Shown piece by piece: positions 17,576 through 27,152 of a stretch of 64,000 nt of DNA. Every line of letters starts with the position of its first letter. Within the stretch, counting starts at the first letter, position 1. The notes beneath the pieces are model-generated. The model was not told where the DNA came from and searched no databases. It saw only the letters and a list, made by a program, of their open reading frames with translations. The DNA comes from Aquimarina macrocephali JAMB N27. GTDB lineage: Bacteria > Bacteroidota > Bacteroidia > Flavobacteriales > Flavobacteriaceae. Position numbers and translations under genes: made by a program. Where the stretch lies: NCBI RefSeq assembly GCF_000520995.1, contig NZ_JACA01000054.1, forward strand, positions 1-64,000, written 5' to 3'.

Positions 17576-18143
17576 GTTAAACTAAAAAGAAGAATGTCGA
17601 AATTGGAGAAAATTTCAGAAGAAAAAACCAGTACTGATTTAATCAAATTCAACCCCACTTAACACTAAATTAACTTTTAATTAACAAATCAACAAATCTT
17701 ATTCGCAATAAATCAGTACTATTTTTACGATATTCTAATTCACAAATCGATATTATATTCAAGTTTATAATCATTTATTTATACATTGAAACAAAAAAAC
17801 CATTTTTCAACACTTTTTATGCTAATGCTATTTGTAGTAGATCCTCATTTGTCTTCACGAGAACTTTCACCTCCATATAGAGAAGGTAATCGGAGTCATT
17901 TACAAATAGAAATAAGCAATAGTATTTACAGTAACTTTTACTTCACGAGAATGATTTTTACCTTTTAACATAAGTTTAGAATCTTGAGTTTGTGTTTCTG
18001 TGTCTACATTGGCATTTTATAAATAAAAACGTATTTTAATTAGTGCGTCCCTTCCTGTACTAATATTCATTAGGATGAGTATATAAACTGTTTTATAGAA
18101 GGGTAATTTCAAGTATAAGAAGTTTTTTAAATACTGTAGAACC

Positions 18144-21100
18144 TTATAAACTCATCCCAAAACCAAATGTAAATCGTAGTCCATCATCACTAGAGAATAT
18201 TCCTAACTGTCCCCCGATAGCATCCATAGCATTAAGCCAAATACCTCCACCTACAGAATCATGCCACTGATCAGAATCTTCACCATCTAACCATACTCTC
18301 CCAATATCATAGCCTCCAAAGACTCCTAATTGTAGCGGTAATAAACCTGTTTTAAATTTATTAAAACTATATCTTAAATCTCCAGTAAATACTAATGCAC
18401 TTTCACCTGTAAAACGTTCTTCTCTATATCCTCTCAATCCTTTAGTTCCTCCTAAATTAGTTCCCTGGTAAAATTCAAAACTATCTCCAATATTGATTTC
18501 TGCAATCACATCTGTCTTAAGTACTAATCTTCGATCTCGAGTAATCGAATTATAAAAACCTAATCTTGGATAAATATATCCATATGTTCTATTCGAATCT
18601 TCAACATTTGTTCTAACACCTGTTTGCAGTTTAAACAACATTCCTCTGGTAGGATTAATATCATTATCATAGCTTTCGAACTTATACATTACATCCAGGT
18701 TCGTAAAATACTTTCTTTCGAAGAAAACGGGATCTGCAGTTACAAAATCCAAGCCAGAAGTAACAAACCTATCTTGTGTATCTTGAACCTCTATCCCTTC
18801 AAATGCTGCTTTAATCGAAAACTCACTTCCATAATTATCTCTTTTAGAAACTCCTAACCCAAATGACCAAATTCCCATCTTAACTCTATTATAATCCAAA
18901 TCTAGTTCTTCATCTGGATTAATGGTATTGTTTCCAAATCCAAAAAAGTTTTGTGCAAAATTCTCACTTGTATATACTGCATCAATAAGAAAATTCCAGT
19001 TACCTAATGCTTTTACAAATTCTCCTGAGTATGATAAATCATAACCTTCTGTCTGAAAATAATATGCAGCTCTTAATCTATGTTTACTATGGTATGGGTT
19101 ATTTTTAAACCCATTTACCGTATATACATCTGTTACATTAATGTTGAGTCCATCATCCGGATTAAAACCAATAAAAGGAGTTACAGTATTGGTTTTACCC
19201 ACATATTTATTATAATCATAAAGATTATAGTCATAAATGTTACTTAATATAAATTTTGCGCCACCTTTTTTCTCTATAGTATTAGGTTTTGATTTATGAT
19301 CATAGATTTTTACTTTTCTTCCATTCTCTATTACATATGTATCATTATTCTGACCACCTACAATTCGAATTTTTATCAAGTTTTTTCCTTTTCCTTTTAC
19401 AACAAATCGATCGTCATCATCCAACCCATAAATCCAAATTTCTTTAGTTTCTTTAGCAGTAAAACTTCTACTACTATATGGTTTTTGTTTTTCATCTCCT
19501 TTTATTCTCGAAATATTTATCGTTGTTTTACCTTCTTCTCTAAGTATTTCAAAAAGATCATCTTTATCTGTTCCTTTAATAATGACATGTTTTGAAAGAT
19601 ATTTATAGTAACGATTAGCGATATCTTCAATATTATCTCTTCTGAGTTTAAGGTTTCTTTTTATTTTTTCTATTGTCTCATCCTGAAGGTTGCCCGGAAG
19701 ATTAGCAAATGCTTTTACAATATCGGTATCAGAAAGGTTTTCTTTAATATATTTTGCTTGCTCTATCCATATTTTTTTTCCCGAGTTCTGTGTTAATGTT
19801 CTATCTAATGGTAGTCCAGATTGATTAATCCACCTCACTTTTTTAAGCTTTCCATCATACACCTGAAACTTACGCACCAATGGCACCACGAATTTTACAA
19901 CGTCCATAAGTATTCCATCATAATTAGAAAAAACCTGATCTCTATCTCTAGGGATAGGTCTGTACTCTTTACCATTTTTAGTATCAAAACGAGCCCATCT
20001 CCATTGATCAGAATGGCGATCCCAATCTCCTAAGATCATATCAAAAAGCCTGGTTCTTATATAATGCGCTTCATCCATTTGATATTTTTCATCTTTCCTT
20101 AGTCTACTTAGCAGATCATCTGTGCTTTCGATATCATCAGGATTTCCAAAAGTAACTTCGTCTTTATATTCTTTTCCCGGGCGTTCTTCTAAAAAATATA
20201 TTTCATCACCAAAACTTTCATTGTATTTACCTAATGCAGGGTGTTTAGGAATATAATATAACTTAGGATTAGCATGATATACTCCTATCGCATCAGCCAA
20301 TGTACCAACAGTCAAAAACGCATAAGGATAGCTAGATGTATAAAAATCCGAAAGGAGGTCTTCTGTAAACGTATCATCAAATCCGCCTTCGAGATACGTA
20401 TATTTAAATACTCCTTTCTGTAAAAACTGTGTAACACTTTTACGCATTGCTCTAAGGCTATAGCGCTTTCCATCTTTATCGATAAGGCGTAGCGATCTTG
20501 TTACTTGCCCTCCTCCTTGTCTATCAATAGTAAAACCTCCCATTAAGGTATCTAAAGTAGCTACAGGAACCTTTATATCAGTTCCGTACACATATCGATA
20601 ATGGTCACCCCACATCGATTGATACAGTTTTGATTTTTTTACTTCATCCTGAGTATAAATTGAAGCTAAAACTTCTGGTTCAAAAGAGTTCTTAATTGCA
20701 CTAAAATCAAATTCTTTTTCCTTTTCATGAACTTTTGTCTGGTACACCAATTTTGGATGACCATTCTCATTTCCGAAAAAGCGAACATTAGAAGAACCAT
20801 CTTTATATACATCTAATACTGCAAATCCCTGCCCCGGATATGCAAACAATCCATCTTTTCCTAAAGAAACTGATGAAACTTTGGATCCAGAACCTGATAC
20901 AATTTGTTTTAACCCATCACTATTAATATACTGCAAGGAGTGTTCATGACCCGAAACAAAAACTATCCTATCCAAATCCCTTGTCATTGTAGATAGTCTT
21001 CGCATTAACATATTATAATGAACATTGGATAAATCTTGCGTAGAAATTCCTCCCTGGGATCGTATCTGAACAGCCAATGAGCCCAAGATTGGGAGAGGTA

Positions 21101-21848
21101 TTTTCATTTTTGAAGGAAAAATATGTTTGTCAAAACTATACTTCCCTCCATGTATACCATTAGTAAACATGGGGTGATGCATTGCAATAAGAATAGTTTT
21201 CTTACTATGTTTTTTTAATTCACCCTCTACTTCAAGAAAGAATTTTTCACGAGTTTTAATTTCACAATTGTCATTGATAGTGGGGTTCTTATCCCAATTC
21301 GCCAAATACCATTGTGTATCTAAGATCAACAGATGTACCTTATCACTAATTTCTACACTTTCGATAGGACATCCTTTTGAAGGTAAAAACGCTTTTTTAC
21401 TTTTCATTTTTTTTGCCACATACCGTTCTTGCCGATGTAACCCCTCTACCCCATCAGTATACCAATCATGGTTTCCCGGGATAAAAACAACATCTCCATC
21501 AAAACCCTTAGTTACTTCAATTTGAGCATCTATTCTATGTTCTCCCAGAGCTCTTTCTGGAGATCCCTTTTTGGGCATTCCTTTTTGGTAAATATTATCT
21601 CCTAAAAAAATAAGATAATCATCTTTTGTTTTTGCGGTATCCAGTACTTTTTTAAGGATCGAAAGCCCTTCTGTACTTTCTTTCATTTTGGCATTCCCAG
21701 CATCTCCTACCAGATAAAATGTCTTTTCTATAGTAGTATCGGGTAATGTTTGAACAAAATTTTCGACTTTATATTGAGGAGTGTATGTTGCGCATGAACT
21801 AAGTAATAAAGCAACACAAATAATTAGAATCTTATTATATTTATTCAT
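18144..21848 (-). CDS. Metallophosphoesterase / kinase-like / Omp85-type barrel lipoprotein
   Basis: 1234 residues. The N-terminus is a lipoprotein signal (LLLSSCATY). Residues of about 40-340 are a calcineurin-like phosphoesterase with the five metal motifs: 'VGDAGN', 'FLGDNIY', 'GNHDW', 'AMHHPMF', 'SGHEHS'. Residues of about 430-660 hold an uncharacterised region with 'RQGGGQVTRSLRL', 'RYSLRAMRKS' and 'ILGDWDRHSDQWRW' then 'PIPRDRDQVF', whose order resembles a nucleotide-binding loop, VAIK-like lysine, catalytic loop and metal-binding Asp of atypical kinases (my inference). The C-terminal 400 residues are an outer-membrane barrel of bacterial surface antigen (Omp85) type, with 'GGTKGLRGYREERF' and final 'FTFGFGMSL'. 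It probably places the enzymatic domains in the periplasm. It is divergent from the HD-Pycsar gene, with only 56 bp between starts. Confidence 0.85.
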   Translation of the reverse strand: MNKYNKILIICVALLLSSCATYTPQYKVENFVQTLPDTTIEKTFYLVGDAGNAKMKESTEGLSILKKVLDTAKTKDDYLIFLGDNIYQKGMPKKGSPERALGEHRIDAQIEVTKGFDGDVVFIPGNHDWYTDGVEGLHRQERYVAKKMKSKKAFLPSKGCPIESVEISDKVHLLILDTQWYLANWDKNPTINDNCEIKTREKFFLEVEGELKKHSKKTILIAMHHPMFTNGIHGGKYSFDKHIFPSKMKIPLPILGSLAVQIRSQGGISTQDLSNVHYNMLMRRLSTMTRDLDRIVFVSGHEHSLQYINSDGLKQIVSGSGSKVSSVSLGKDGLFAYPGQGFAVLDVYKDGSSNVRFFGNENGHPKLVYQTKVHEKEKEFDFSAIKNSFEPEVLASIYTQDEVKKSKLYQSMWGDHYRYVYGTDIKVPVATLDTLMGGFTIDRQGGGQVTRSLRLIDKDGKRYSLRAMRKSVTQFLQKGVFKYTYLEGGFDDTFTEDLLSDFYTSSYPYAFLTVGTLADAIGVYHANPKLYYIPKHPALGKYNESFGDEIYFLEERPGKEYKDEVTFGNPDDIESTDDLLSRLRKDEKYQMDEAHYIRTRLFDMILGDWDRHSDQWRWARFDTKNGKEYRPIPRDRDQVFSNYDGILMDVVKFVVPLVRKFQVYDGKLKKVRWINQSGLPLDRTLTQNSGKKIWIEQAKYIKENLSDTDIVKAFANLPGNLQDETIEKIKRNLKLRRDNIEDIANRYYKYLSKHVIIKGTDKDDLFEILREEGKTTINISRIKGDEKQKPYSSRSFTAKETKEIWIYGLDDDDRFVVKGKGKNLIKIRIVGGQNNDTYVIENGRKVKIYDHKSKPNTIEKKGGAKFILSNIYDYNLYDYNKYVGKTNTVTPFIGFNPDDGLNINVTDVYTVNGFKNNPYHSKHRLRAAYYFQTEGYDLSYSGEFVKALGNWNFLIDAVYTSENFAQNFFGFGNNTINPDEELDLDYNRVKMGIWSFGLGVSKRDNYGSEFSIKAAFEGIEVQDTQDRFVTSGLDFVTADPVFFERKYFTNLDVMYKFESYDNDINPTRGMLFKLQTGVRTNVEDSNRTYGYIYPRLGFYNSITRDRRLVLKTDVIAEINIGDSFEFYQGTNLGGTKGLRGYREERFTGESALVFTGDLRYSFNKFKTGLLPLQLGVFGGYDIGRVWLDGEDSDQWHDSVGGGIWLNAMDAIGGQLGIFSSDDGLRFTFGFGMSL

Positions 21849-21904
21849 TGTTTTAAGTACAATCTCTTTTTTTTAATTATTTTGGTTATCGAAAAATTAA
21901 AAGT

Positions 21905-23086
21905 ATGTCTTCTCTACTAGAAAAAACAGATCATTTCGTTTCGGAACTTTTTGAAAAAGAGCTCCCTAACTCATGTATCTACCATAATTACGATCACACA
22001 AAAAGAGTATTTAAAAGTACAAAAGAAATTATTGATAACACTAATTTATCCGATGAAGATAAAGAAGTTTTATTGCTTACCGCATTGTTACATGATACCG
22101 GGTACTCTAAAAGCTCTAAAGATCATGAAGAACATAGTGTAGAGATAGCCAAAGATTTTTTAGGTCAACAAAATGTTTCCCAAGAGATTATAAATAAAGT
22201 TTCGGAACAGATTATGGCAACCAAAATGGAGCATGTACCCATTAATATTATGGAAGAAATTATAAGAGATGCAGATGCTTCTCACTTTGCAAAGGACTAT
22301 TATGGGGAAACAAGTGAACTATTAAGATGTGAGTTTAAACTTAATGCAATTAAAGATTTGACTCCCTCTGATTGGCTAAAAGCCAATATTGATCTATTTC
22401 AAAACAAGCATAAATACTATACCGAATATGCTATCTCTCATTGGAAACCAAAAAAAGAGGAAAATCTTACCAAAATGTTAGAAGAACAGGGGAAATTAAA
22501 GAAGGAAAAGAAGAAGGAAAAAGAAAAATTAAAAAAAATATTGAGAGAAGAAAACCCAGAAAAAGGAATACAAACTTTATTTAGAGTTACCTTAAGAAAT
22601 CATATGAAACTAAGTGATATTGCTGATACAAAAGCGAATATTTTACTTTCTGTAAATGCTATTATCATATCTCTGGCACTATCAAATCTTATCCCTAAGT
22701 TAGATAATCCTTCTAATCAATACTTGATATATCCAACTTTGATATTTATCATATTTTGTATTGCTTCCATTATATTATCTGTATTGGCAACACGTCCTAA
22801 TGTAACAAGTGGAGAGTTTACTCGTAAAGAAATAGAAGAAAAGAAAGTAAACTTATTATTTTTTGGGAATTTTCATAAAATGCCTTTAGAAGAATACAAA
22901 TCAGCAATGAAGGATCTTATGGATGATAAAGAATACATTTACGATACGATGATAAAAGATCTTTACTTTTTAGGTAAAGTTTTACATAAAAAATATAAAA
23001 TCTTAAGGGTTACATATACCGTTTTTATGATAGGGATTATAACCTCTGTAATTTCATTTATTTTTGCATTTAACTCATTACAATAA
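21905..23086 (+). CDS. HD-domain hydrolase fused to a Pycsar effector-type (PycTM) membrane domain
   Basis: 393 residues. The N-terminal HD phosphohydrolase has H31 ('NYDHTKRV'), the H63-D64 doublet ('ALLHDTGYS') and D122/D124 ('RDADASHF'). A lysine/glutamate-rich linker (about 185-212) follows. The C-terminal part has 'HMKLSDIADTKANILLSVNA', which matches the start of the Pycsar effector transmembrane domain (formerly DUF5706), with three predicted membrane helices (about 248-266, 275-297, 368-390). In Pycsar phage defence, cCMP or cUMP made by a cyclase activates PycTM effectors. No nucleotide cyclase is in this window, so this is an orphan; HD domains often cleave nucleotides, which suggests sensing or degradation of a nucleotide signal. 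Known family, unknown substrate. Confidence 0.85.
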   Translation: MSSLLEKTDHFVSELFEKELPNSCIYHNYDHTKRVFKSTKEIIDNTNLSDEDKEVLLLTALLHDTGYSKSSKDHEEHSVEIAKDFLGQQNVSQEIINKVSEQIMATKMEHVPINIMEEIIRDADASHFAKDYYGETSELLRCEFKLNAIKDLTPSDWLKANIDLFQNKHKYYTEYAISHWKPKKEENLTKMLEEQGKLKKEKKKEKEKLKKILREENPEKGIQTLFRVTLRNHMKLSDIADTKANILLSVNAIIISLALSNLIPKLDNPSNQYLIYPTLIFIIFCIASIILSVLATRPNVTSGEFTRKEIEEKKVNLLFFGNFHKMPLEEYKSAMKDLMDDKEYIYDTMIKDLYFLGKVLHKKYKILRVTYTVFMIGIITSVISFIFAFNSLQ

Positions 23087-23229
23087 TTACTAATTTTAGT
23101 ATAACTATCAGAGTATCCGCTAATTTATAAGCAGATATCAGGATTAAGCATATCTAATACTGGAACAAGTTTTAATTTTTACTTACTCTTTTATACAATT
23201 CTCTAAGTGGTTTCGAATTAGTGTTTTGC

Positions 23230-25593
23230 TTAATTTATTTCTTTCATCAAGTCTTCATACGTATAGTATTCTTTATCTTGTTCACTCTTGTGATAAAGAA
23301 TATTTACCCGCAATGCTTTTAAACCAGTAACCCCCTGAAGATTATCTAATTCTACAATCTCAATTTCTTCTTCGAGATAATTCTTAGATTGCAAGAAATT
23401 AAGATACTTGATATACTCTCTTTCATCAGAGCGTTGAGAATATATAATCACCAATTTACCCTTTTCTGTAACTCGTTGATCAGTACCTTTGATTTTTGAT
23501 TTATCTACACGTTTTTTTACAACTTCATATCTTGCATTATAGGTTCCATCAACATCAAATCTTTTTTCATCCATTCTAAATCTAACCGATAAAGAAGAAT
23601 TAAATACTAAAACCATAGAAGCGACATCCAATGCGATAGGTAGCTCTTTTTTCATTTGATAATATGCATTTTCCATTTCACACATTATCTGTAACTGCCA
23701 TAATCTTAGGTTATACAAATACACTTTATTGAAGCTGTCTTGTTTTGTTATCGATTCTCCGATATACATATTATGCTCTACCCCATCAGATTTAAACCGT
23801 TCAAAATAATGTGGATACATTCCTTGTGCTTCATCTTGTTTTTGGTCTAATAAAGATGCCATCTTTTTATTGATAAGCATAACAGATTCATCGTACGCTT
23901 TACGATGTTTATAAACTGTTTTTATAACCTCATCCAGCATATCATCATATTGATCGATAAGCGTATCGAGTTCGATACTTTTTTGTTTAAGATGCTTAAA
24001 CAATGGTGTAATTTCTTTTTTAATAAAGTTTAAAATTTTCTGTTCACTATCTACTTGCAATTGCTCTGTTATAGAATTAATATATCGATTTGTTCTATAT
24101 TTTAATTGCTCATAAATAGGTATAGGGTCTGATTCTATGACTTTATTAATTATTTTAGAAATTCCTTTAAGCTGCAACACCAGATCTTTTTGTATAGCTT
24201 CGTTACGAGCATCGGAAGAACCTTTTATATCAATTTGTCCATATAATGGATATACATTTTCAAAAACGACTTCTCTAAATGACACAGGATTTTCATCCAC
24301 CATGGCACGCATAAATCGTTTCGCTTCTTGTTTAAATTTCCAATGTACACTAGGATGAATCGAGGTACATTCTTGCTGAATAATCAACTCTAACTCATTC
24401 TCTGTTTTGGATTTAGAACGTAGAACAGAATCTACCAAATATGGCATAACATCCTGTAATTTATTAGCATTAATACTATTCAATTCATGAACATTAGGCG
24501 ATACTATTTCTAAAATACCTAATAATTTATTACCGCTTTTTATAGGAGCAAGTATTGCACTATTAATACCTTGAGCTACCAGATTTTTATACATGATCTG
24601 ATCCTTAGCTAACTTTTGATATTTTTTTACATCAGAAATAGCAAAATATGTAGACTCTTCAAAAAGATAATGATATGTTCCATCGCATAGAGCCGACTCA
24701 CAACAATCAGAATACTTATCGGATAAGATATAACTATCTATATCCTTAAAAGGCACTCTTTCTAATATTTCTTCTTCTGGATTATAACTAGAAAAACCGA
24801 CTTTAATTTCATATAAATTGAATATCGCTCTAAAAATTTGTTGAAAACTGCCTACAAAATCGCCATGTGTTTTATCATATTTAATAAGGCTGGTTTTAAA
24901 GTCAGATAATGAAACATCTGTTGTAACATCAAACATATTAGCAATAACAACACCTTTAAAAATCCAACTATGTGGTGGGAATTTTTCTTTCCAGATATCT
25001 ACATTATCAAAATTATCTAATAATTCTGCTACATCTTCATCTGTAATATCTTTGGCCTTATCTGTTTTAATAACATCAATAAAATCACCATTATACATGA
25101 TTCTGTAATGCCTCATTATTCCCATAGCATCAGGAATATCATAAAAGAAAGGTCTTCTAAAATCGATATTATAACCATAATAACTATTCAAAATCATACT
25201 ACATCCCATGATATAATAATGCTTCTCATCAAAGTTTTTAATCTGAGGTTCAAAATCTTTACCTGCAGTGGCTATTATATTTTGATAACGATCGGATGAT
25301 TTTAAGACCGTATTATGAAAAGGTATTGTAGCAATCTTTATTTCATTTTGCTGTAGAATTTGTGCAAAAGAATCTTCTAATATCAAATCAATCTGAGGTA
25401 ACAATTCTTTTACTCTCGTTTCTTCCTTTATCCCTTCTTCTAATTCGGGATATTCTTTTGCAATTTTTAAAACTCGTGAAGCTCTATCTTTTACAAGTTC
25501 ATTACCATTTTTGAACAATTCTCTATAATGTTCAAAAAACTTTGAAAAACTAATCGATATGTCTAATGGAAAATCTTGCTCTAAACCCCTCAT
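23230..25593 (-). CDS. Large cytoplasmic GAF-domain-like protein of unknown function
   Basis: 787 residues from the ATG at 25593, chosen over an upstream TTG at 25635 because 'MRGLEQDFPLDISISFSKFFEHY' begins the folded protein. No signal peptide or membrane segment is seen. The region around residues 320-395 ('STYFAISDVKKYQ', 'INSAILAPIKSGNKLLGILEIVSPN') looks like a GAF domain. The rest is largely helical, with an acidic/lysine-rich middle and a beta-rich C-terminus. Proteins of this length and pattern recur as single genes in Flavobacteriaceae, usually labelled only GAF domain protein. It converges on the HD-PycTM gene. No catalytic motif is recognised. Confidence 0.72.
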   Translation of the reverse strand: MRGLEQDFPLDISISFSKFFEHYRELFKNGNELVKDRASRVLKIAKEYPELEEGIKEETRVKELLPQIDLILEDSFAQILQQNEIKIATIPFHNTVLKSSDRYQNIIATAGKDFEPQIKNFDEKHYYIMGCSMILNSYYGYNIDFRRPFFYDIPDAMGIMRHYRIMYNGDFIDVIKTDKAKDITDEDVAELLDNFDNVDIWKEKFPPHSWIFKGVVIANMFDVTTDVSLSDFKTSLIKYDKTHGDFVGSFQQIFRAIFNLYEIKVGFSSYNPEEEILERVPFKDIDSYILSDKYSDCCESALCDGTYHYLFEESTYFAISDVKKYQKLAKDQIMYKNLVAQGINSAILAPIKSGNKLLGILEIVSPNVHELNSINANKLQDVMPYLVDSVLRSKSKTENELELIIQQECTSIHPSVHWKFKQEAKRFMRAMVDENPVSFREVVFENVYPLYGQIDIKGSSDARNEAIQKDLVLQLKGISKIINKVIESDPIPIYEQLKYRTNRYINSITEQLQVDSEQKILNFIKKEITPLFKHLKQKSIELDTLIDQYDDMLDEVIKTVYKHRKAYDESVMLINKKMASLLDQKQDEAQGMYPHYFERFKSDGVEHNMYIGESITKQDSFNKVYLYNLRLWQLQIMCEMENAYYQMKKELPIALDVASMVLVFNSSLSVRFRMDEKRFDVDGTYNARYEVVKKRVDKSKIKGTDQRVTEKGKLVIIYSQRSDEREYIKYLNFLQSKNYLEEEIEIVELDNLQGVTGLKALRVNILYHKSEQDKEYYTYEDLMKEIN

Positions 25594-25968
25594 GTCTGCT
25601 CTTTTCTGGTAGTTTACAAAAATAATACAAACCAAATTGTATCACTAGATATTAACAATTAATTAAACCATTATTTTTAATCTAGTAAATCTATGTGGTT
25701 ATTATATCTGACGAATACAGCTATAAAAATTGGACAACAAATTAAGATAAACTTATTTCTACTATATCCCTCATCATAAATTTGTATGTATTAACTATTT
25801 AAGTTAGACTAAAAATCATGGTGATTTGTTACATAAAAGATACGAATTTTCTTCTAATTCTGTATCTATAACAAAATATCCCTTAACAATTCTTTTTATC
25901 TACAACGTTAATTTTTGGAGTATATACTTTGGATTCTTTATTTTTACGATCAATTAATCCAAATTACT
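25594..25968. other. Divergent intergenic region, no gene seen
   Basis: 375 bp of AT-rich DNA between the divergent GAF-like and TlpA-type genes. It must hold both promoters, but I could not pick out a convincing -33/-7 pair. No repeats or RNA structure are evident. Confidence 0.4.
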
Positions 25969-27102
25969 ATGAAAAGAATTGCTTTGTTTGTTACGATTCT
26001 CCTGCTTGTAGCTTGTCAAAAAGATCAAAAAGGGTATACTATTACTGCCGATACTGCCGGTTTTAAAGATGGAACAGTAGTCTATGTTAATGCAATTAGC
26101 CAATCCAACAGACCTATTATTATTGACTCTGTAAGTATACAACAGGATCAGTTTCAAATCACTTTACCTCCTCCAGAGAGTAATGATTTTAATTATTTAA
26201 CTTTTAAAGACATTAGAGGAAATGTATTGTTCATGGCAGAGAACAATCCTATAGAAATGACAATCTACAAAGATAGTTTGCGCTCTTCTGTGATTAAAGG
26301 AGGTTCTGAAAATGAATTATTCTTTTCCTATGTTAATACTGTTAAAAGATATGGTGAAGAGAAATTAAACCTAAACAACCAATATCAGATTGCTTCAAAA
26401 TTAGGGGAGACAGATAAAGTTGTTAAAATATCTCTTGAAAGACAAGAGTTGATTGAAAAAGAAAAGCAGTTTAGAAAAGGTATTACAGATAACACCAATT
26501 CTTTAGTATCAATTATAGCCATTACAGAACTTTTAAATCTTAAGTTATTAACAGCGCAAGAAGCTAAACTGAAATTTGATCAAATTGATGATACGCTAAA
26601 ACCTACAAGGTTAGGTAAAAACCTGAATATGCTTATTAATAATGTAGTCTCTGCTTCTAAACAAAAGAAAATAGATATAGGGGTTACTGCTGAGGATTTT
26701 TCTGCTCCCACCCCAGAAGGTAAAATGCTATCTCTTAAAGAATCTATGGGTAAAATTACCATTATTGATTTTTGGGCTTCCTGGTGTAAACCTTGCAGAA
26801 TGGAAAATCCAAATGTTGTAAAAGTATATAACAAATATCATGATAAAGGGCTCAATATTATTGGAGTATCTTTAGATAAAAAACAAGCAGCCTGGACCAA
26901 AGCTATTGCAGATGATAACCTGGAATGGAGCCATGTTTCTAATTTACAATTTTGGCAAGAACCTATTGCCAGAGCCTATGGTGTAAGATCCATACCTGCC
27001 ACTTTTATCATTGACGAAAAAGGAAATGTAATTGCCAAGAACCTTAGAGGACCTGCATTAGAAAAGAAAATCTCAGAATTATTAGAACAAAAATCTCTTT
27101 AA
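25969..27102 (+). CDS. TlpA/AhpC-type thioredoxin lipoprotein with DUF4369-like N-terminus
   Basis: 377 residues from the ATG at 25969; a longer frame from a TTG at 25915 would hide the lipoprotein signal 'MKRIALFVTILLLVACQ', so the ATG is preferred. The N-terminal half ('GYTITADTAGFKDGTVVYV') resembles DUF4369, common before thioredoxin folds in Bacteroidota. The C-terminal thioredoxin domain has the redox pair in 'FWASWCKPCRMENP' and the cis-proline region 'RSIPATFII'. It is likely an envelope thiol-disulfide reductase in cytochrome maturation or oxidative repair, or an extracytoplasmic reductase of unknown partner. Confidence 0.92.
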   Translation: MKRIALFVTILLLVACQKDQKGYTITADTAGFKDGTVVYVNAISQSNRPIIIDSVSIQQDQFQITLPPPESNDFNYLTFKDIRGNVLFMAENNPIEMTIYKDSLRSSVIKGGSENELFFSYVNTVKRYGEEKLNLNNQYQIASKLGETDKVVKISLERQELIEKEKQFRKGITDNTNSLVSIIAITELLNLKLLTAQEAKLKFDQIDDTLKPTRLGKNLNMLINNVVSASKQKKIDIGVTAEDFSAPTPEGKMLSLKESMGKITIIDFWASWCKPCRMENPNVVKVYNKYHDKGLNIIGVSLDKKQAAWTKAIADDNLEWSHVSNLQFWQEPIARAYGVRSIPATFIIDEKGNVIAKNLRGPALEKKISELLEQKSL

Positions 27103-27123
27103 TTCAAAATACAGAATATGAAT

Positions 27124-27152
27124 AAAAACGACCTTTTTAGGTCGTTTTTTTG
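27124..27152. terminator. Intrinsic terminator between thioredoxin and rhomboid genes
   Basis: AAAACGACCT, a short T loop, then AGGTCGTTTT followed by T's. It sits between the convergent genes and ends at the rhomboid stop codon; with A-runs on the other side it can work in both directions. Confidence 0.9.

Larger units (their letters stand above)
16956..18143. other. 1.2-kb gene-poor region with direct repeat and palindrome
   Basis: AT-rich. It contains copy 2 of the imperfect direct repeat (17070-17119) and a 49-bp near-perfect palindrome (17527-17575). Two short open frames begin only at TTG codons (17168-17383 and 17786-17968); neither resembles a known protein. The second has a hydrophobic start and could be the 5' stub of a lost secreted protein. 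No gene is supported. Confidence 0.6.

Noticed and set aside
17786..17968. 60-residue open frame with a hydrophobic start
   Set aside because: TTG start, no conserved motif, no partner. At most a stub of a lost secreted protein.
19296..19595. 99-residue frame opposite the phosphoesterase-barrel gene
   Set aside because: Antisense shadow of a long conserved gene; Phe/Ile/Ser-rich translation typical of reverse reading.
21905..25593. Complete Pycsar defence operon
   Set aside because: Only the effector-type domain is present. The neighbour has no cyclase motif and is convergent, not cotranscribed.
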